The notes below the pieces were generated by a model. The model saw only the letters and a program-made list of their open reading frames with translations, had not been told where the DNA came from and searched no databases. A stretch of 64,000 nt of DNA, from NCBI GenBank assembly GCA_019321725.1, contig CM033123.1, positions 2,550,960 to 2,614,959 on the forward strand. The letters run 5' to 3'. The position numbers and the translations under genes are program-made. Positions 37,372-50,667 of this stretch are shown one piece after another (the first letter of the stretch is position 1; each line of letters starts with the position of its first letter). Source of the DNA: Paulownia fortunei. Its lineage: Eukaryota; Streptophyta; Magnoliopsida; Lamiales; Paulowniaceae.

Positions 37372-38767
37372 TAAACTACTTGTTGCTACTGTATGCTCAG
37401 TCCATGGTCATTTTAGACTGGATTGGATTAAGTCCATTTTATTAATGACTATTAAATTCTCAATTTTTTTTCTGATTTAATTAATTAGGTATTATTATAT
37501 TTGGTCTATTTAAGAATTACATTTAATCAGTAAGTGCCGTAATTATTGGGCCTTCAATTTATTTTTCTAAATAAAAAATGATTATTGAATTCAATTATTC
37601 TTTGGGTGGGGGAATATATTAAATTAAAAATTAAAGAATATTTTATGTGAAACCGAAAAATAATGAAATTTTGACCGGGGCTTTAGCGATATTTTCTGCG
37701 GTCACCTAGATTCCTTGTGATCGTCATGTTGCTTTTACCAAGGTCACCGTTGCAACCGGCTAAATCCAGTCACCCCAACCCCCCATTTAGACAAGTCTTC
37801 AAGGCTTTGTTTGTTTGGTCAAGCGTAGAACTGAAAAAAAAGGCCCCTACATCGCCTCTATTTTTCTATCTCTATCAATTCATTTATGCTTATGATGTAC
37901 ATGAAAACTAATAAAATGCATTTCAGTAGACCAATTTTACATTTCAGTATTACAGTGTTTCTCCTACTTTGTTAACTTAATATTATCGTGTTTTATTGAG
38001 AGAAAAATAGATAAAATATCATTTTTTTTGTGTTTTTTATTTCAAAATTATATTTTATCTTTTATTCTAATAAATTGATTATGTCATATAGTCATTGTGT
38101 AATATATTTATTGCTTAATTATACTTGAGTATAGATACTCACATGTTGTTAAAAATAATATTCATAATAAAAAATATTGATAGAGACTTGATTAAATGGT
38201 GATTGATAGAGTTTTCAATCATATACGATTTTCAATAACTTTATGAATAATTTGATAAGATTTTTAATTTTTGTCCCACTTTTATTTACTCACACTACTT
38301 CGTTCACACTATTTCATAGAATTTTAATACATATTAAGTGTATTTATTTTTATATTGTATAAATTATTCAAAAAATGTACGACTCAAATATTATGATAAA
38401 ACTATATTAGAATTTAGAAACAATACACATAAATCATTACAAAATACCTTCCTCCATCAATTGATTAGAGCCGTAAGGAGAATGCCTTCCTTATTTTTAA
38501 ACGACAAACATGGAAGCTTGAGGAGGAAGTGAAAACTGACACGTAGCGGTGAAGGGTGGTCTTGGTTTTTATCAAGGGTCGAGAATACCGCCATGTTGGC
38601 AACTGCGGATTTTGGGCCGTTCGATGAGTTGGAGAATTGAGGGCTGAGATTTATTTGCGTGACAAAGCAAGTGCATCTGAGGTTTCCACGAGGGCTTTTG
38701 TAGATGTGAAATAGCCCCCAACAGCTGAATAGATGATGAGATTGAGATAGCAGGAAAAAAAAGGTTC

Positions 38768-38774
38768 ATTTATA
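38768..38774 (+). promoter_or_regulatory. Probable TATA box of TIC
   Basis: TTCATTTATAGGGGG is followed by a (GA)n-rich stretch, a common arrangement at plant transcription starts. It predicts a leader of roughly 300 nt before the ATG at 39101. Confidence 0.45.
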
Positions 38775-39027
38775 GGGGGCAGAGAGAGAGAGAGAGGAAG
38801 GGAGAAACAAAGAAAATCAGCAGCTAGAGAAGCTGAAAAAGAAAGAAATAGGGGAGAGAAAGAAAGCACGGGAAGGGATTTGTGAAAGAGGAGGAGCCCA
38901 TTTTCAGAAAAGATCTTTAAAAAGATTGATGTTTTATCCGCCGGATTTGTACTGAATCTTGATTTTCCGGCGATTATCATTTCATTTTGTTTTGTTTTCC
39001 GGCGAATTATGCTATAACTGACCTCTG

Positions 39028-39114
39028 ATGAGATATCGGATTGGATTACTTCATCTGGGTCAAGCTCAAATTCTGATTACAAAGCGTGGAAAAGTCAGTA
39101 ATGGACAGAAATAG
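39028..39114 (+). promoter_or_regulatory. Upstream ORF overlapping the TIC start codon
   Basis: An ATG at 39028 opens a 28-codon frame (+1 relative to the main frame) that ends with TAG at 39112-39114, 14 bases past the TIC ATG. An 8-codon uORF (about 38927-38953) precedes it. If the leader is unspliced, these would lower translation of TIC. Confidence 0.45.
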
Positions 39115-42100
39115 AGAAGCCAGAAGAGCTAGTATTGTGGGCTCTAATGGCTTCAACAGAAGAAGACACAGAACGAACAGTCTCAGAGACTCTCCAGGTA
39201 GACAAAAAAATCATTTTAACAGATCTGATTGTGTTTTTTCGCGAAGATTGAATCCTTTTCAGTTACCTATATGAGTTTTTGTTAAAGATTTGAGCTTTTT
39301 GTTTTTTTTTTCTTTTTTGTTTTGCAGATGAAGATGGGGGACTGGAGTTACAAGAATCTGTAAGGTTAAGGGATAGAGTGAAGAAAGATCGAGATCGAGA
39401 TCGAGAGAGGGAGAGAGATAGAGAACGAGAAAGGGAGAGAGATAGAGAAAGGGAGAGAGATTTAAGAGAAAGGTCTAGTAGGAGTAAGAGGAGAAGAGCT
39501 GAGAGATTGACGAGCAATAGAGAAGATATTGGAGATGAAACTTCAGAAGAGAGTGTGAACGATGATGAGGATGAGGAAGATGAAGAAAACACCACCGCCG
39601 CCACCGGTGTTAGGTTGTTGACGCCGGCGGTGGGTTCCATTTCCAACCACCACCACCACGGCCACCTCAGCAACCACCACCACAGCCATAGCAGTAGTTT
39701 TAGTCAACAACAACATAATAGTAATAGTACAAGTAATATTATAAGTAGTAATCACCATCTTCAACATAGGAAAAGCTTCCCTCCTAGTTCTTCTGCCAAG
39801 GTTTTAAGAGCACCCCCTGTTTGGAAGTCCGGTGATGAAATGATCAGTGTTTCTGTTCCAAGAAAAGCTCGCTCTGGTAAAAATAGAAATTACCTCAGAA
39901 AATTCATGTATATTTTCTTGATTGCTTGTTCTTCATGATTTTTGGTCAAATATTTGATTTTAACGATTTTCTATTTTTTTTTTCTGAAGCATGTACAAAG
40001 AGGTCGCATGATTGGATTTCAAGCAGTAGTAATAACAATAGCGGTGGTGGAGTTTCCGGAGGGGAACAAATTCTCGGGCAAGCGCCGAGTTCTCCCGTGA
40101 GACAGGGCCTCGTTTCAACATCTACGCCTTTGCCAGCGGCTCCAATGTCTCCGTCTTCTTCCAATGCTTCCATTAGAAAGAAGCTTGTTAGTGTTTAAGA
40201 GGCTTCAATCTTCTTGAAAGATTTCAGATTTCTAGTTTTCTTTATTTTAATTGACACTGATTTTGTACTCTGCAGAAGCATAGTGTTAACAATACTGGGC
40301 CGAAACTCAAGCCACCCAAAGTCTCATTGAAGCCTAGTTCTACGAATCCTGAGGAGTTGGAGATTGAAATTGCTGAGGTGTTATATGGTTTGATGACTCA
40401 ATCACAAGGCCCTTCATCAAAGAAAGAGGATTCAAGAGAAATTAATAGATTGAACAGCGATGCAAAATCACGTAATTCATCGCCGATCTCTAATTCTACT
40501 TCAACTACTAATCCCATTTTGGGGCCTAATTCTAGCCCCCTTTCAGCTGTCGGTAAGTATTGAGTGTGCCTAATGTGATTTCAGTTCATCTTTTTGATAT
40601 GAAATGGCTAAAACTCTAGAATTTTCACGTTTGTTTTGCAGCTCCAAAGAGAAAGAGGCCGAGGCAAGTACCGGAGAACTCAAGCTATGGTGCTCGGAGC
40701 AGCCCCATTTCTGCGAAACCGGATACAGATCAGATGCCAAAGGGTGAGATATCATCTCCTAATTTGGAGAAAATCTCGGGATCTGCAGCTGAAAATGGAT
40801 ATGAAATGGGAGGCAATTCGGTCAATTCACAAGGACAGCCGGCTGAGCTACCTGGGCCGCCAGCACCCGAATCAACTAAGTTGGATTCGGAGTTGAAGCC
40901 TGTGGCTGAAGAATTAAGGGAGAGCAGAGATTTGGCTGCAAAGGAAGAGGTGAGCTCACCAAAGGAGAAAGAATCTCCTGCAGCGAGAGCAGAGGAAAGC
41001 AACCACAGGGATTCACCATCGATAGCGACAGCATCATTGGCTGCTTCAATGATTGAAGCGTGAGTATACAGAAATTTGATGATCAGGGAGTAAAAGATTT
41101 GATTTTTGTTGGTGATTTTCTTTTGGGGTTGCTAATTGACCTAATCTTGTTGTTTTGCTTTTCTGGATTTCAGGAACTCGATGGTGTCTGAGATGGAAAA
41201 CCAGAAGGAAGAAAAGTTCGAAATAGATCTGATGGTGAGCATAGGGACATTTTTTTAGACCATTGTTTATGTTTTTGGCTGAAATGGTATTTTTTTAGCT
41301 GATTGTTTGAATCCCATTTCAGGCGCCGCCTCCACAAGTAAGATCATCTCCGGAAAGGGAAACCAAGATTGATTTGAGGGATTCTGCCGTGGATCAAAAG
41401 CCAGTTTTATCAATTGTTGAGGCAGTATGTGGATCTATGCATTTTCAGAATCTTTATATTCGTATCTCTTGCCTTGTGGATTGGCAGCGTGTTGATTTTT
41501 TTTATTTTTTTTTTGCTGAGTCGTGCAGGATTTGAAGCCGGTGTTGTCGAAAGATAATGAAGATGAGAAGGGTACGAGTGGGAGTGGGAAGGATCGTTCT
41601 TCAAATGTGGCAGCTGAAGAAAAGAAAGGTACAGGGTCAGGAGAAGAAGCTGAATCGCACAAGGCAATTGAGAATAAAGGGAGGAATATTGATCTACATC
41701 TCGATTTGGAAAAGCCTGAAAGAGATGGTAGTGCTGGAGTTAATATAACCGGAAACAAATCGCAACTGCAGCTTCAAAAGCAACAACAGTCGCAAATACC
41801 ACTTAAGGCAACCAGAGAAGAGCCTCAGACTGAGAAATCTGGTAAGTGTTTTTTTTGGCCAATCATATTCTCGATCTGGAAACATTTATTTCATTTTTGA
41901 AGGCTCACGTCTGCGGATCTCTGAAAGTTTGGTTCTTCATTTTGTTTTTTTTAGGTCATTCAACAAGCTCCCTGCCTTTGCCTATGTCCATGGCTAGTTG
42001 GCCTGGTGGGCTTCCTCCCATGGGGTATGGCCGGGTTGATTACTGTGTTCCAATGCTCATTTTTTGGAATTTAAAGTTTTAGATCTGTTTTTAAGCTCTG

Positions 42101-45100
42101 GTTTTTGGCGAAATAACTTGGTTATCGTCAGCAGATACATGGCACCGTTGCAAGGAGTTGTCTCAATGGATGGAGGCAGTGTTGCACCAGCACATATACA
42201 GGTAAACAATTCTTGTTCCTTTTTTGTTTTGCTGAAATATTCTGGTCTTTTGCTTTGGTCCCCTTTCATCTGTTCTTTTGATATTCTTTGGATCTTCTTT
42301 TACCTTTTTGCTTGATTATTCATGTGTGATTTTGTGCAGCCGCTGTTCTCTCAACCCCGGCCCAAACGTTGTGCCACACATTGCCACATAGCCAGGAATA
42401 TACATTGCCTCCAGCAATTCATGAAGATGAACCCTTTCTGGCCAGCACCTGCTGGCTCTGCGTCTTTATTTGGGCCAAAACCTTGCAATCTTAATGTCAT
42501 GCCCAGTGCAGATCTACATGGAAACATCACTGGCAGAGGTGTTAATAATGCACAGGATAAGGGGCAGAGCCTTGCTAGCATTTCCAATCATGGTGGGAAG
42601 GAGAAAGGATCTCAACCTGCCAGTACTTCTGATTCTGTGCAGAGAAAGCAACAAATTCTAATCCAGCAAGCATTGCCCCCTGTGGCACCCAGTAATTTAC
42701 TGGTATGCTTCTTAGGACCCTATTTTTGCTTCATTTTCATCTTGAGTTCCCGGGCCGGGGGAGGTGATAATCTGTTATTTGGTGAATGTTAATTTCTCTC
42801 TTCTGTCCAACAGGGGCCTGCTTTCATCTTCCCTTTGAACCAGCAACAAGCAGCTGTGGCTGCTCGGCCTAGTGCTGCAAAATCTCCAACCATCGGGGCT
42901 TCATCCAACACCTCCAGTTCTGCTGGTACAAGTGTCTCATCAGCAGCTGCTGCAGGCGCAGCAACTGCAATGAGCTTCAACTATCCTAACGAAACTCAGT
43001 ACTTGGCAATCTTACAGAACAATGCATACCCTTTTCCTATACCAGCTGTAGGGGCACCACCAAATTACAGAGGAGCCCCGGCTCAGCCAATGCCTTTGTT
43101 CAATGGTTCCTTCTATTCTTCCCAGATGATTCATCCACAACTTCAGCACCCGCAACCACCATCCACTCAGTCACCCCAATTGCTGCAAGCTCACCAAAAT
43201 GCAAGTGCGGCTAGTGGTTCCTCGTCATCCCAGAAGCATTTGCAGAGCCAGCAGCAGAGGCCACAAAGTAGTGGTGTCACTAGTGGTTCTGGAAGTGCAA
43301 GCTTGCAAAACTTTTCCTCCCAGAAAACTCCGCCATCTCAGCAGTTGCAACTGTCACATAATCAGTATGTGCACCCATCACGACCAAGGCACCTTGAGGG
43401 TGAATTGGGTAGTGAAGATAGCCCATCAACAACTGATACTAGGGTGTCTCGAGCTTCCATGAATATTTATGGCCAGAATTTTGCAATGCCCATCCACCCA
43501 CAAAATTTTGCCTTGATGACTCCTCCAGCTGCTTTGGCTAGTGCTGCTGCTGCTGCTGCTGCTACGAGTGCAAATAGTAATCAAACTGAGAAGAAGGCCC
43601 ATCAATCACAGCAGCAGGGATTGAAGAATGGAGTGGACTCCTTGCCTCCGCATAGCTTTGCCATGTCTTTTGGTCCCATCAATGGAACTACTGTTGGTCC
43701 AGGCATTGATATGACATCCATGGCTCAAAATCATGCTATGTTTCAGAGTTCCCCAGAAGCTACACGACAGAACATCCAGATGATGGCTGCTGCTGCTGTT
43801 GCTGCTCAGGTTGCACAGAAGAAGAACTTCCGAATTTCTGAGTATTGTAAATCTGGAGGTGTTGATTCCTCTGCCACAGATGATGAAAGAAAAAGCTTGG
43901 CTGGGAAGGCTCTGGGTGGTGTTGGACAATCCATTGCATTTACTAGATCAGACTTGGCTGATTCACCTGTTACTTCCATTCAGGCCAACAGTGTGATGGA
44001 GAGCTCTGCTCGATCTCTAAATGTTGCATCAGGTCCTGCCCGCAGCTCTCGACCCATGACAACCAATGCTGTGGGGGCTATCAATGCCCCAAATGCTCAT
44101 ATTCAAGCTCAACTTCAGCAGCAGCAGATGCTGCAGCTTAAACAGCTGCAGCAGCAGCAGCAGCAACTGGCAGCAACTGCAGTTAGTCGGAGTAAGGTGC
44201 CTGTGACTAGTAATGGGAGTATATACTCTGAGCACTTGAATTCATCTTCTACGGTGGCTGCCAAATTTCCAAATGCACTCTCTGGGTTCCCACAAAACCT
44301 TGTCCAGAGCAACAGCAGCAGCCCGGCTCAATCTCCCCAGTGGAAAAGTTCCACAAGAACACCCACCTCCCAAGCCCCGTCTTCTCTGGCCTCATCAACT
44401 GCAACAACGCTCAAAAATCTTCCCCAGCAGCATTCTCGAACACAACCCCAAATGCACACTCAAATATCCTTCGGAGGAAATCAGAAACCATCGGCAACTT
44501 CACAAGGGCAAGCACCTCCCAGTAGCAACCAGGCTCCATCTTCCCCGATGATGGTTGGCTCTCCCACAACCTCCTCCATCTCCAAAGGAGCCGGTGGGAG
44601 CCCAAGAACAACTTCATCTGCTTCTACGAACAACAAAATGGGCCAAGCTTCTTCCTTGTCAGCACAGCCACCCAAAAGTTCACCAGCTATCCCTAGCCAG
44701 AAGTCTCCATCAATTCTGGGAAACCCTCATATAGTCTCTTCCTCTTCCAGCAGTGGAGCAAAAACTCAAATGCAACAGCAGTCCCAGCAGCAGCTGCCCA
44801 AAACTATGCAGCAGGCACAACTATTCTTCTCAAATCCGTATACCCAATCCCAATCTCCTCATTCTATCAGCACAAGTTCAACCACTTCTGGCCCCAGCGG
44901 ATATTACATGCCGCGAAGACGGCCAGACCAACACCAGCAGGCACCAGGTGCTCCAGTAACATCTTCAACTGGGATGATATCATTATGCCCTCCTGTCACG
45001 CTGACTAGTACGAACACTAATGATCCTGCTACGGCAATTGCTGCAGCCACTTGTAATGTGAAGGGTGGTGGATTACCCTCCCAAGGTATGATCCATCCAT

Positions 45101-45389
45101 CTCCGTTTGCAGCACAGTCCGCTGGAACCCTATTGCCTGCTGGCTTCTCTTATGTGCATCCTGTTCCAGCTGCTGTTCAGGTGAAACCTGCTGAGCAGAA
45201 ACAGCCTGCGGGTTAGTATTTACATCACCTGTTTCAATTATCCTATTAGATTTTACAACCCCAAGGTAGGTTGAAAGGTGGGAATTTACACATTTTTAGA
45301 ATAATGGGGAGTGTGAATTTATGAATCAATTTACGATTTCTTGACCAGGAAATGACAATTTGCATCCCTGGCAGCCTGAGAAGAAATGA
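39101..45389 (+). CDS. TIC: Protein TIME FOR COFFEE (nuclear circadian and stress regulator)
   Basis: Thirteen exons close in phase to 1650 aa: 39101-39197, 39328-39876, 39990-40186, 40276-40552, 40642-41059, 41174-41234, 41323-41424, 41529-41841, 41955-42024, 42135-42201, 42340-42702, 42814-45211, 45349-45389. The N-terminus MDRNREARRAS, with RRRHRTNSLRDSP after it, and the C-terminus NDNLHPWQPEKK are TIC hallmarks, as is RPKRCATHCHIARNI near residues 724-738. Arabidopsis TIC is about 1550 aa. Order of regions: Arg/Glu/Asp repeat (about 50-95), acidic patch (about 110-120), His-rich segment (about 138-155), Ser/Pro-rich middle, poly-Ala (about 1080-1089) and a Gln-rich tract (about 1270-1290). 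No enzyme fold is visible; the protein is largely disordered and, from family knowledge, acts in the nucleus on clock, sugar and jasmonate signalling. The small exons 6, 7, 9 and 10 are fixed only by phase and splice sites. Confidence 0.93.
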
Positions 45390-46745
45390 AAGATCATGCC
45401 ATCAATATCTAACCTGATAAGGGAACACTATGATGACACTCATCTCTCATGTGGAATGGCAACCCACAATTTTGGAAGTAGTGCAAGGAGGGGTGAAGGA
45501 AGGATGGTGCTGCATGAAGTTGGCTTGAAATGCAAACGCTGTGAAATGGGAATGAATGTGTTTATGTGTGCACACTTGTCTATAATTTGACAGGGTTCTT
45601 GATAGGTAAAGGCGCTAATGAAACTGAGGTGTTTTGACGCGCAAGACGTCGGCTTTGAAAGGGAAAGCTGATCAATTTTTTTGTATGGACAAGAAGTTAG
45701 AAGTTAGAAGACAGGTGAGGAGCAGGACCTTGAGAAGATATTCCCATCTGTTTTTGGTTAGGTAGTGGAGGTTCTTTTTATCATTTGTATCTTCTGTTTT
45801 TCTTTTGCTGGGAAATTATCTTCTTGAAAGAGTACTCTGAAATACAAGAAAAGAAAAAAGAAGACTAACTTTCGGACATATATGTATGTAATGGAGGGTG
45901 TACATATATATGCCTGGCACATGTAATTAGCCCTCAATTTTTTTCTTTTTAATTTATTATCTCTGGCCTGCAGTTGGTTGGATGTTGTGATGATGATGAT
46001 GCTCTATTTTTCTTTTGTTTGAATGAATACTGGACCCCAAGGCAGAGAGGAGAGCCAGTGGTGCTATATTATTGATCCAAATGCTGTGGTGTTGGATGTT
46101 TTCCTTTTTTGTTTGTTTGGATGTGCTTGGAATGTGATGGTGGAGTTGGTTCTTTGCATGAAGGGTTCCTATCATTGATACAACAGAGGAAGAAACTTAG
46201 CAGTTTCTATTATTACCATTCAAATATATGTATATGTACACATGCACACAATTAAATGCCTGTTTGTATGTGTTCCTCTACGATATTTCTTGGTTTGTGG
46301 AATTATAGTAGTTCAGGAATCAAGAGCTGCTCTAAATTACCTATGATAGTTTCTTGAAAAGTTGATTATTATCGAAATCTTTACCGCACAAGTTATGATT
46401 GTCGAATTATTGGGAAACAATGTAATTTTCATATGGTAATTTTGAGATCACTTTAAAATTCAATACACAAACAATGTGTGTAAATATACATGCACGCTTA
46501 TTTATACGTGCACTTATGTATAGTGTATATCTATATATGTAGTTGGGGTGATTGTGTGTGTGAGAGAGAAGGGGAGTTGAAGTGCCATAGAAAAAGATGA
46601 AAGAGGAGCCAGAGTCTTGGAACTGTGGTTTGTGTGAGAACAAGGGAAGTGGACCATTTTCTTGATTTGTCTTTTGGGGCCACCCAATCAACACAACACA
46701 ACACAAATAATTTATTTATGTAGTGTCTCTGCTTGAATTAAGTGT

Positions 46746-46797
46746 GTGGGTGGGTGGGGTGGCGTGGTGGTGTAGGGGGTGGTGGTAGTGGGGGAGA
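46746..46797 (+). other. G-rich tract, possible G-quadruplex
   Basis: The plus strand is almost entirely G and T with repeated GGG runs (GTGGGTGGGTGGGG, later GGGGG twice). Four or more G runs with short loops fit the quadruplex pattern. Confidence 0.45.
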
Positions 46798-48090
46798 GGA
46801 GTTGTTGACAAAAGCAGGTTGTTGAAAAGGGCGCGCCTCTTTTACTGACTGCATATCAATAGGCTTATTTGTATCGTATTTTCCGATTTGAAGCTTTAAC
46901 GGTCATCACTTTTCCAAAGATTTGGAAATTTAGCAAATACCTCCTTCCCTTAAGGTTTGATAAAACATTTTAATTAACTTTAATTTAAAGATTAAAATAT
47001 TCATATCATTTTACTTTTAAAAAGAAAAGTGTATTACAAAATATCTTATTTTTAAACTTTTTATAGTAATTTTAATATTTTTAAACATTCAAAAAAGTTA
47101 TTTTCAATCAATATTTTTTTTACAAATATATAGTAATATATCTTTTGTATAATATTGAACTTCATAATTATATTTTGGTCTCACACTTTTTGTTTTCCCA
47201 GATTGTGTACTTAAAAGAGACGTCGTTACTATTTTCAAAATTATGTACTTATTTTATGCACACAAAAGTTATTTATACTCTTTGTTAAAGTAAATATGGC
47301 TTAAACTTATAATTAAGATTTTTCATTTATTTTTAAAATTTATGCATTTCAAAATCTGACGCAATGGTTGATGTTATTATGCATTTGAAAAATTAAATAT
47401 TGTTATGTTTGGTTTTGTCTTGGAGAGGTTTTGGGAAAAATATTTTAAAAAAATAAATTGAGGAATGTGAAAAAATAAAAGAATATTTTTTGTTTTTGTT
47501 TTGAGAGAAATATAAATATATATTCATGTAAGTTTTTTGTTTGGTGGAATCAGTATCATTTTAAACTTTTTTATTATTATATATTATTATAATTTTAAGA
47601 TGAAAATTTAAAGATATATATATATATATAATATCTATATACATTAATATAACAATATATTTTGTTGATATAATGATTAGAATATATGAAGATGTATAAG
47701 TATATAGAATTGGGATATATATATATATATATAGTATGATTAAAGTTTTTTTAAAATATTTTGGTGGAAAGAAAGATGTTATATACATATTTTTTATTGA
47801 TATAGTTTTCAGAATACATATAAAAATATATACAATAATTATAATATATATAATACACATGTATGTTGTATAGTTTTTAGGGTTTTTTTAACATATTTTT
47901 GGGAAGATAAAGATGGTTTTTTGGACTTAAATGTTTTGTTACATTTTTGACAAAAAAAAAAAGAAAAAGTTATTTTGCGGGAGTAAAAACACTCTCCGAA
48001 TATTGTGTTAAAGAATTTAAATTAGTAAGCCTTGTTTTCTCATATTAAAATTAGTATTCTCTTTAATAATTAAAAAGAATTACATTTAAA

Positions 48091-48237
48091 TTGATTTTAG
48101 TTTCATCGTATAATACCATTCAAAAGAATTTTAATTTTTTAAAGTAATTTTTATAAAAATTAATTGATTTTACTTTTATTGCATAATACCATTCAAAAGA
48201 ATTTTAATTTTTGAAAAGTAATTTTTATAAAAATTAA
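48091..48237. repeat. Tandem duplication, period 73 bp
   Basis: Two adjacent copies begin at 48091 and 48164; both contain TAATACCATTCAAAAGAATT. A few substitutions separate them. Non-coding. Confidence 0.8.
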
Positions 48238-48802
48238 TAAAAATCATTTATATTATTGAAAATAATTTTTAATTAAAATTTTGGTATATTATTTTTTAAA
48301 AAATTATATAATACTTTATCATGTGTTGAACAAAAATATATTCTATATAATTGCAATGAGTTTCAAAATTTGATTTTTGTTTTTTTTTATAATTTGAAAA
48401 TAACTCTTAATTGGCTTTTTCAAAATAACAAATTATTTTTTTATATCTTAGACTCGGGGGTTATTTGATCTTATATTAAAATTATATAATTTAATAGTAG
48501 TGGAAGGGTGGAAGGGAAGAGGAGGTCTCTGTCAAAAATTCAAATATCAAATAAGATAACGTCCAAACTCCAAACCTTATAAGTACACAAGAAAACTTTT
48601 ATCTTTTCTACACAAATAAATGCTTTAGATAATTAAACCAAAAATTATTATTATTATTACATTTTCCGATATACCTTTTTGATTTTTGGCAAATCATTTT
48701 CAAAAGTACCAACTTGGCTGGGCCATGGACCCCACAATATTTAAACATAAGCTTTTTTGGAGATGCACTGCCTGAAATGCGGTGGTTTCTTTTGTCTTTC
48801 TC

Positions 48803-48806
<4 letters not shown>

Positions 48807-48834
<28 letters not shown>
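48807..48834. repeat. (TA)n microsatellite
   Basis: About 14 uninterrupted TA dinucleotides. Shorter TA runs occur near 16711, 47616, 47720 and 52298. Confidence 0.9.
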
Positions 48835-48837
<3 letters not shown>

Positions 48838-49094
48838 CACGTCGTACTTACCTTGATAATGTTTTTCTTTTTCTTGGACTTCTGTTTTTCATGTAATACT
48901 ATTTTTATGAACGCTTAATTAATTTGATTGCTCTAATTTAGTTGGTTGGTCAGTATATTGAATTCAGGGACTTTTAATAATCATTATCAAATAGATATAC
49001 ATAAGTTTCTCATATTACATAGTTAACTTTGCGTCGAAGATCACGTAATTTATAAATTTAAATATATTTATTAACTTGATTCATTTAATGCCGT

Positions 49095-49272
49095 AGTAAG
49101 AGACGGATACAAGGGTCCGTCCCCTAATAATTTTAAATTAGTATAAATTTTTTATATAAAATTAAAAATTTATTTTCTTTAATATATTAAAAATATTTTC
49201 TTATCTATTATTTTTAATAAAAAATAAATTTCGTCCCCCAACCCTTAAGTCTTTATTTCTGCCTTCATCCAG
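49095..49272. mobile_element. Short decayed hAT-like element (candidate)
   Basis: Left edge GAGACGGATACAAGGGTCCG with GTCCCCTAAT, right edge TTTCGTCCCCCAACCC followed by CTGCCTTCATCC, resembling in style the edges of the elements at 20172 and 29352. AT-rich interior, no coding. Confidence 0.25.
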
Positions 49273-50085
49273 TAAATAAAAATAAAAATAAAAATAAAAT
49301 TAAGAAATTGACTCAGTTGTTTCAATATCTAAAGTTGATGAATCAAATTTCAATTACTATACAATTACGATTTGGAGTTGGAATTATTCAAATGTTGATA
49401 GGGTTATTGGTAGTAATTTTAGCAGTTAGGTTAGATGTTAATGTTGCATGCCATCTAGGTCAACCCGTGATAATCTAATGACAACTTAATTAATGTGATT
49501 TAACATACCTATTACTATCTGTCCTAATTCTTGCACTAAACCCATTTTAATATAGTATTTAAAGCCCTAAACATGAACTTAATAATTTGCGATTAGCACA
49601 CGTGTGTAGAAGAACATATGGCCAGACTCTTGTAATATGGTTTGAGATAGGAACTCCCCCAACTTGTCCAAGTCATGTTTGTATTGTAGATCCTATCCAT
49701 TTAGAATTGGATTTGAAATTTCGGATGGATATTTGATTAGAGACTTGGAGATCCGAATATTTAATAGTTCCAATCTTTTTTTTTTTTTTTTTGCATAAGT
49801 GACCATAAGTGAAACTATGTGCTTTAACCATGTCATGAATTTTGACTATTTTATTTCATAGCAGATTCCCAGATCCAAAACAATGAATTTCCCTTTTTAT
49901 TTTTATAGGAAATAAGAAAAGTCAAATTTTAATCTTTTTTTTTTCAAACTTACCCTTATAAAAAAAAATGAATTTATGGTTTAAATTCTACAACCAAACT
50001 CTTCATTCAAATAACATTTACATATTTGTTTATTAAATAAAGAATTTAAGGAACAATAAAACTAAATCCTAAACTAAACCATTTA

Positions 50086-50113
50086 TATCTATCTATCTAT
50101 CTATCTATCTATA
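50086..50113. repeat. (TCTA)n microsatellite
   Basis: About six TCTA units, then a short TA run. Ordinary simple-sequence repeat. Confidence 0.9.
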
Positions 50114-50459
50114 TATGTATAATTAAGTGTAAATCACAAAAACAAATCCTTAAGATTTAATATAATTATAAAAAAAATCAGTTATTTTTTTAAATTATAA
50201 ATACCTTCTTGCCAAAGTTTATTTTTCTTTTACAAATACTTCATTCAGTAAGTCTAATTTGTAAAATAGAAATAAATGTCAAGTATTATTTGTAATTTAG
50301 ATGAATTTTTTTTTTTTTTGTAAACCTAAAGAATAGTTTTTCTAATTCACCATTTAATTAATGTAAATTGAAAGCATAATAGGTATTAAACGAAAATTGC
50401 CTTCTTTTCAAAAGCATAAAACAAACATTTTGGAGCAAATAAAAATAAAATAGTGAATA

Positions 50460-50634
50460 TACATTGTGGAATAGAGGAAGTAGTATTTTCCCTCAATACA
50501 AATCTTCCACTATTGCAAGAGCATCATCAAACATAGAAGGAACAGAAGAATGAAAAAAAAAAACTGTTCATGTTTCATGTTTCTGTCATGAATTAACATC
50601 TCAAATCATTTATTTTCTCCTCCTTGAAATAAAG

Positions 50635-50667
<33 letters not shown>

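Larger units (their letters stand above)
26651..38760. other. 12-kb gene-free region
   Basis: I found no open frame with family features on either strand. The region holds a decayed hAT-like copy (29352-29570), promoter-like motif groups (31686-31772, 33354-33382, 34363-34616), a 19-base C run (32983-33001), a perfect 3 x 45-bp repeat (35796-35930) and a GC-richer island (37081-37371). The last kilobase should be the TIC promoter. Confidence 0.55.

Noticed and set aside
39263..39673. 136-codon minus-strand frame rich in Ser and Leu
   Set aside because: It is the complement of the GA-repeat and Arg/Glu-coding part of TIC exon 2.
43199..44675. Several frames of 60-107 codons on both strands
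   Set aside because: They are shadows of the long TIC exon 12 (42814-45211), where repeats such as CAG keep other frames open.
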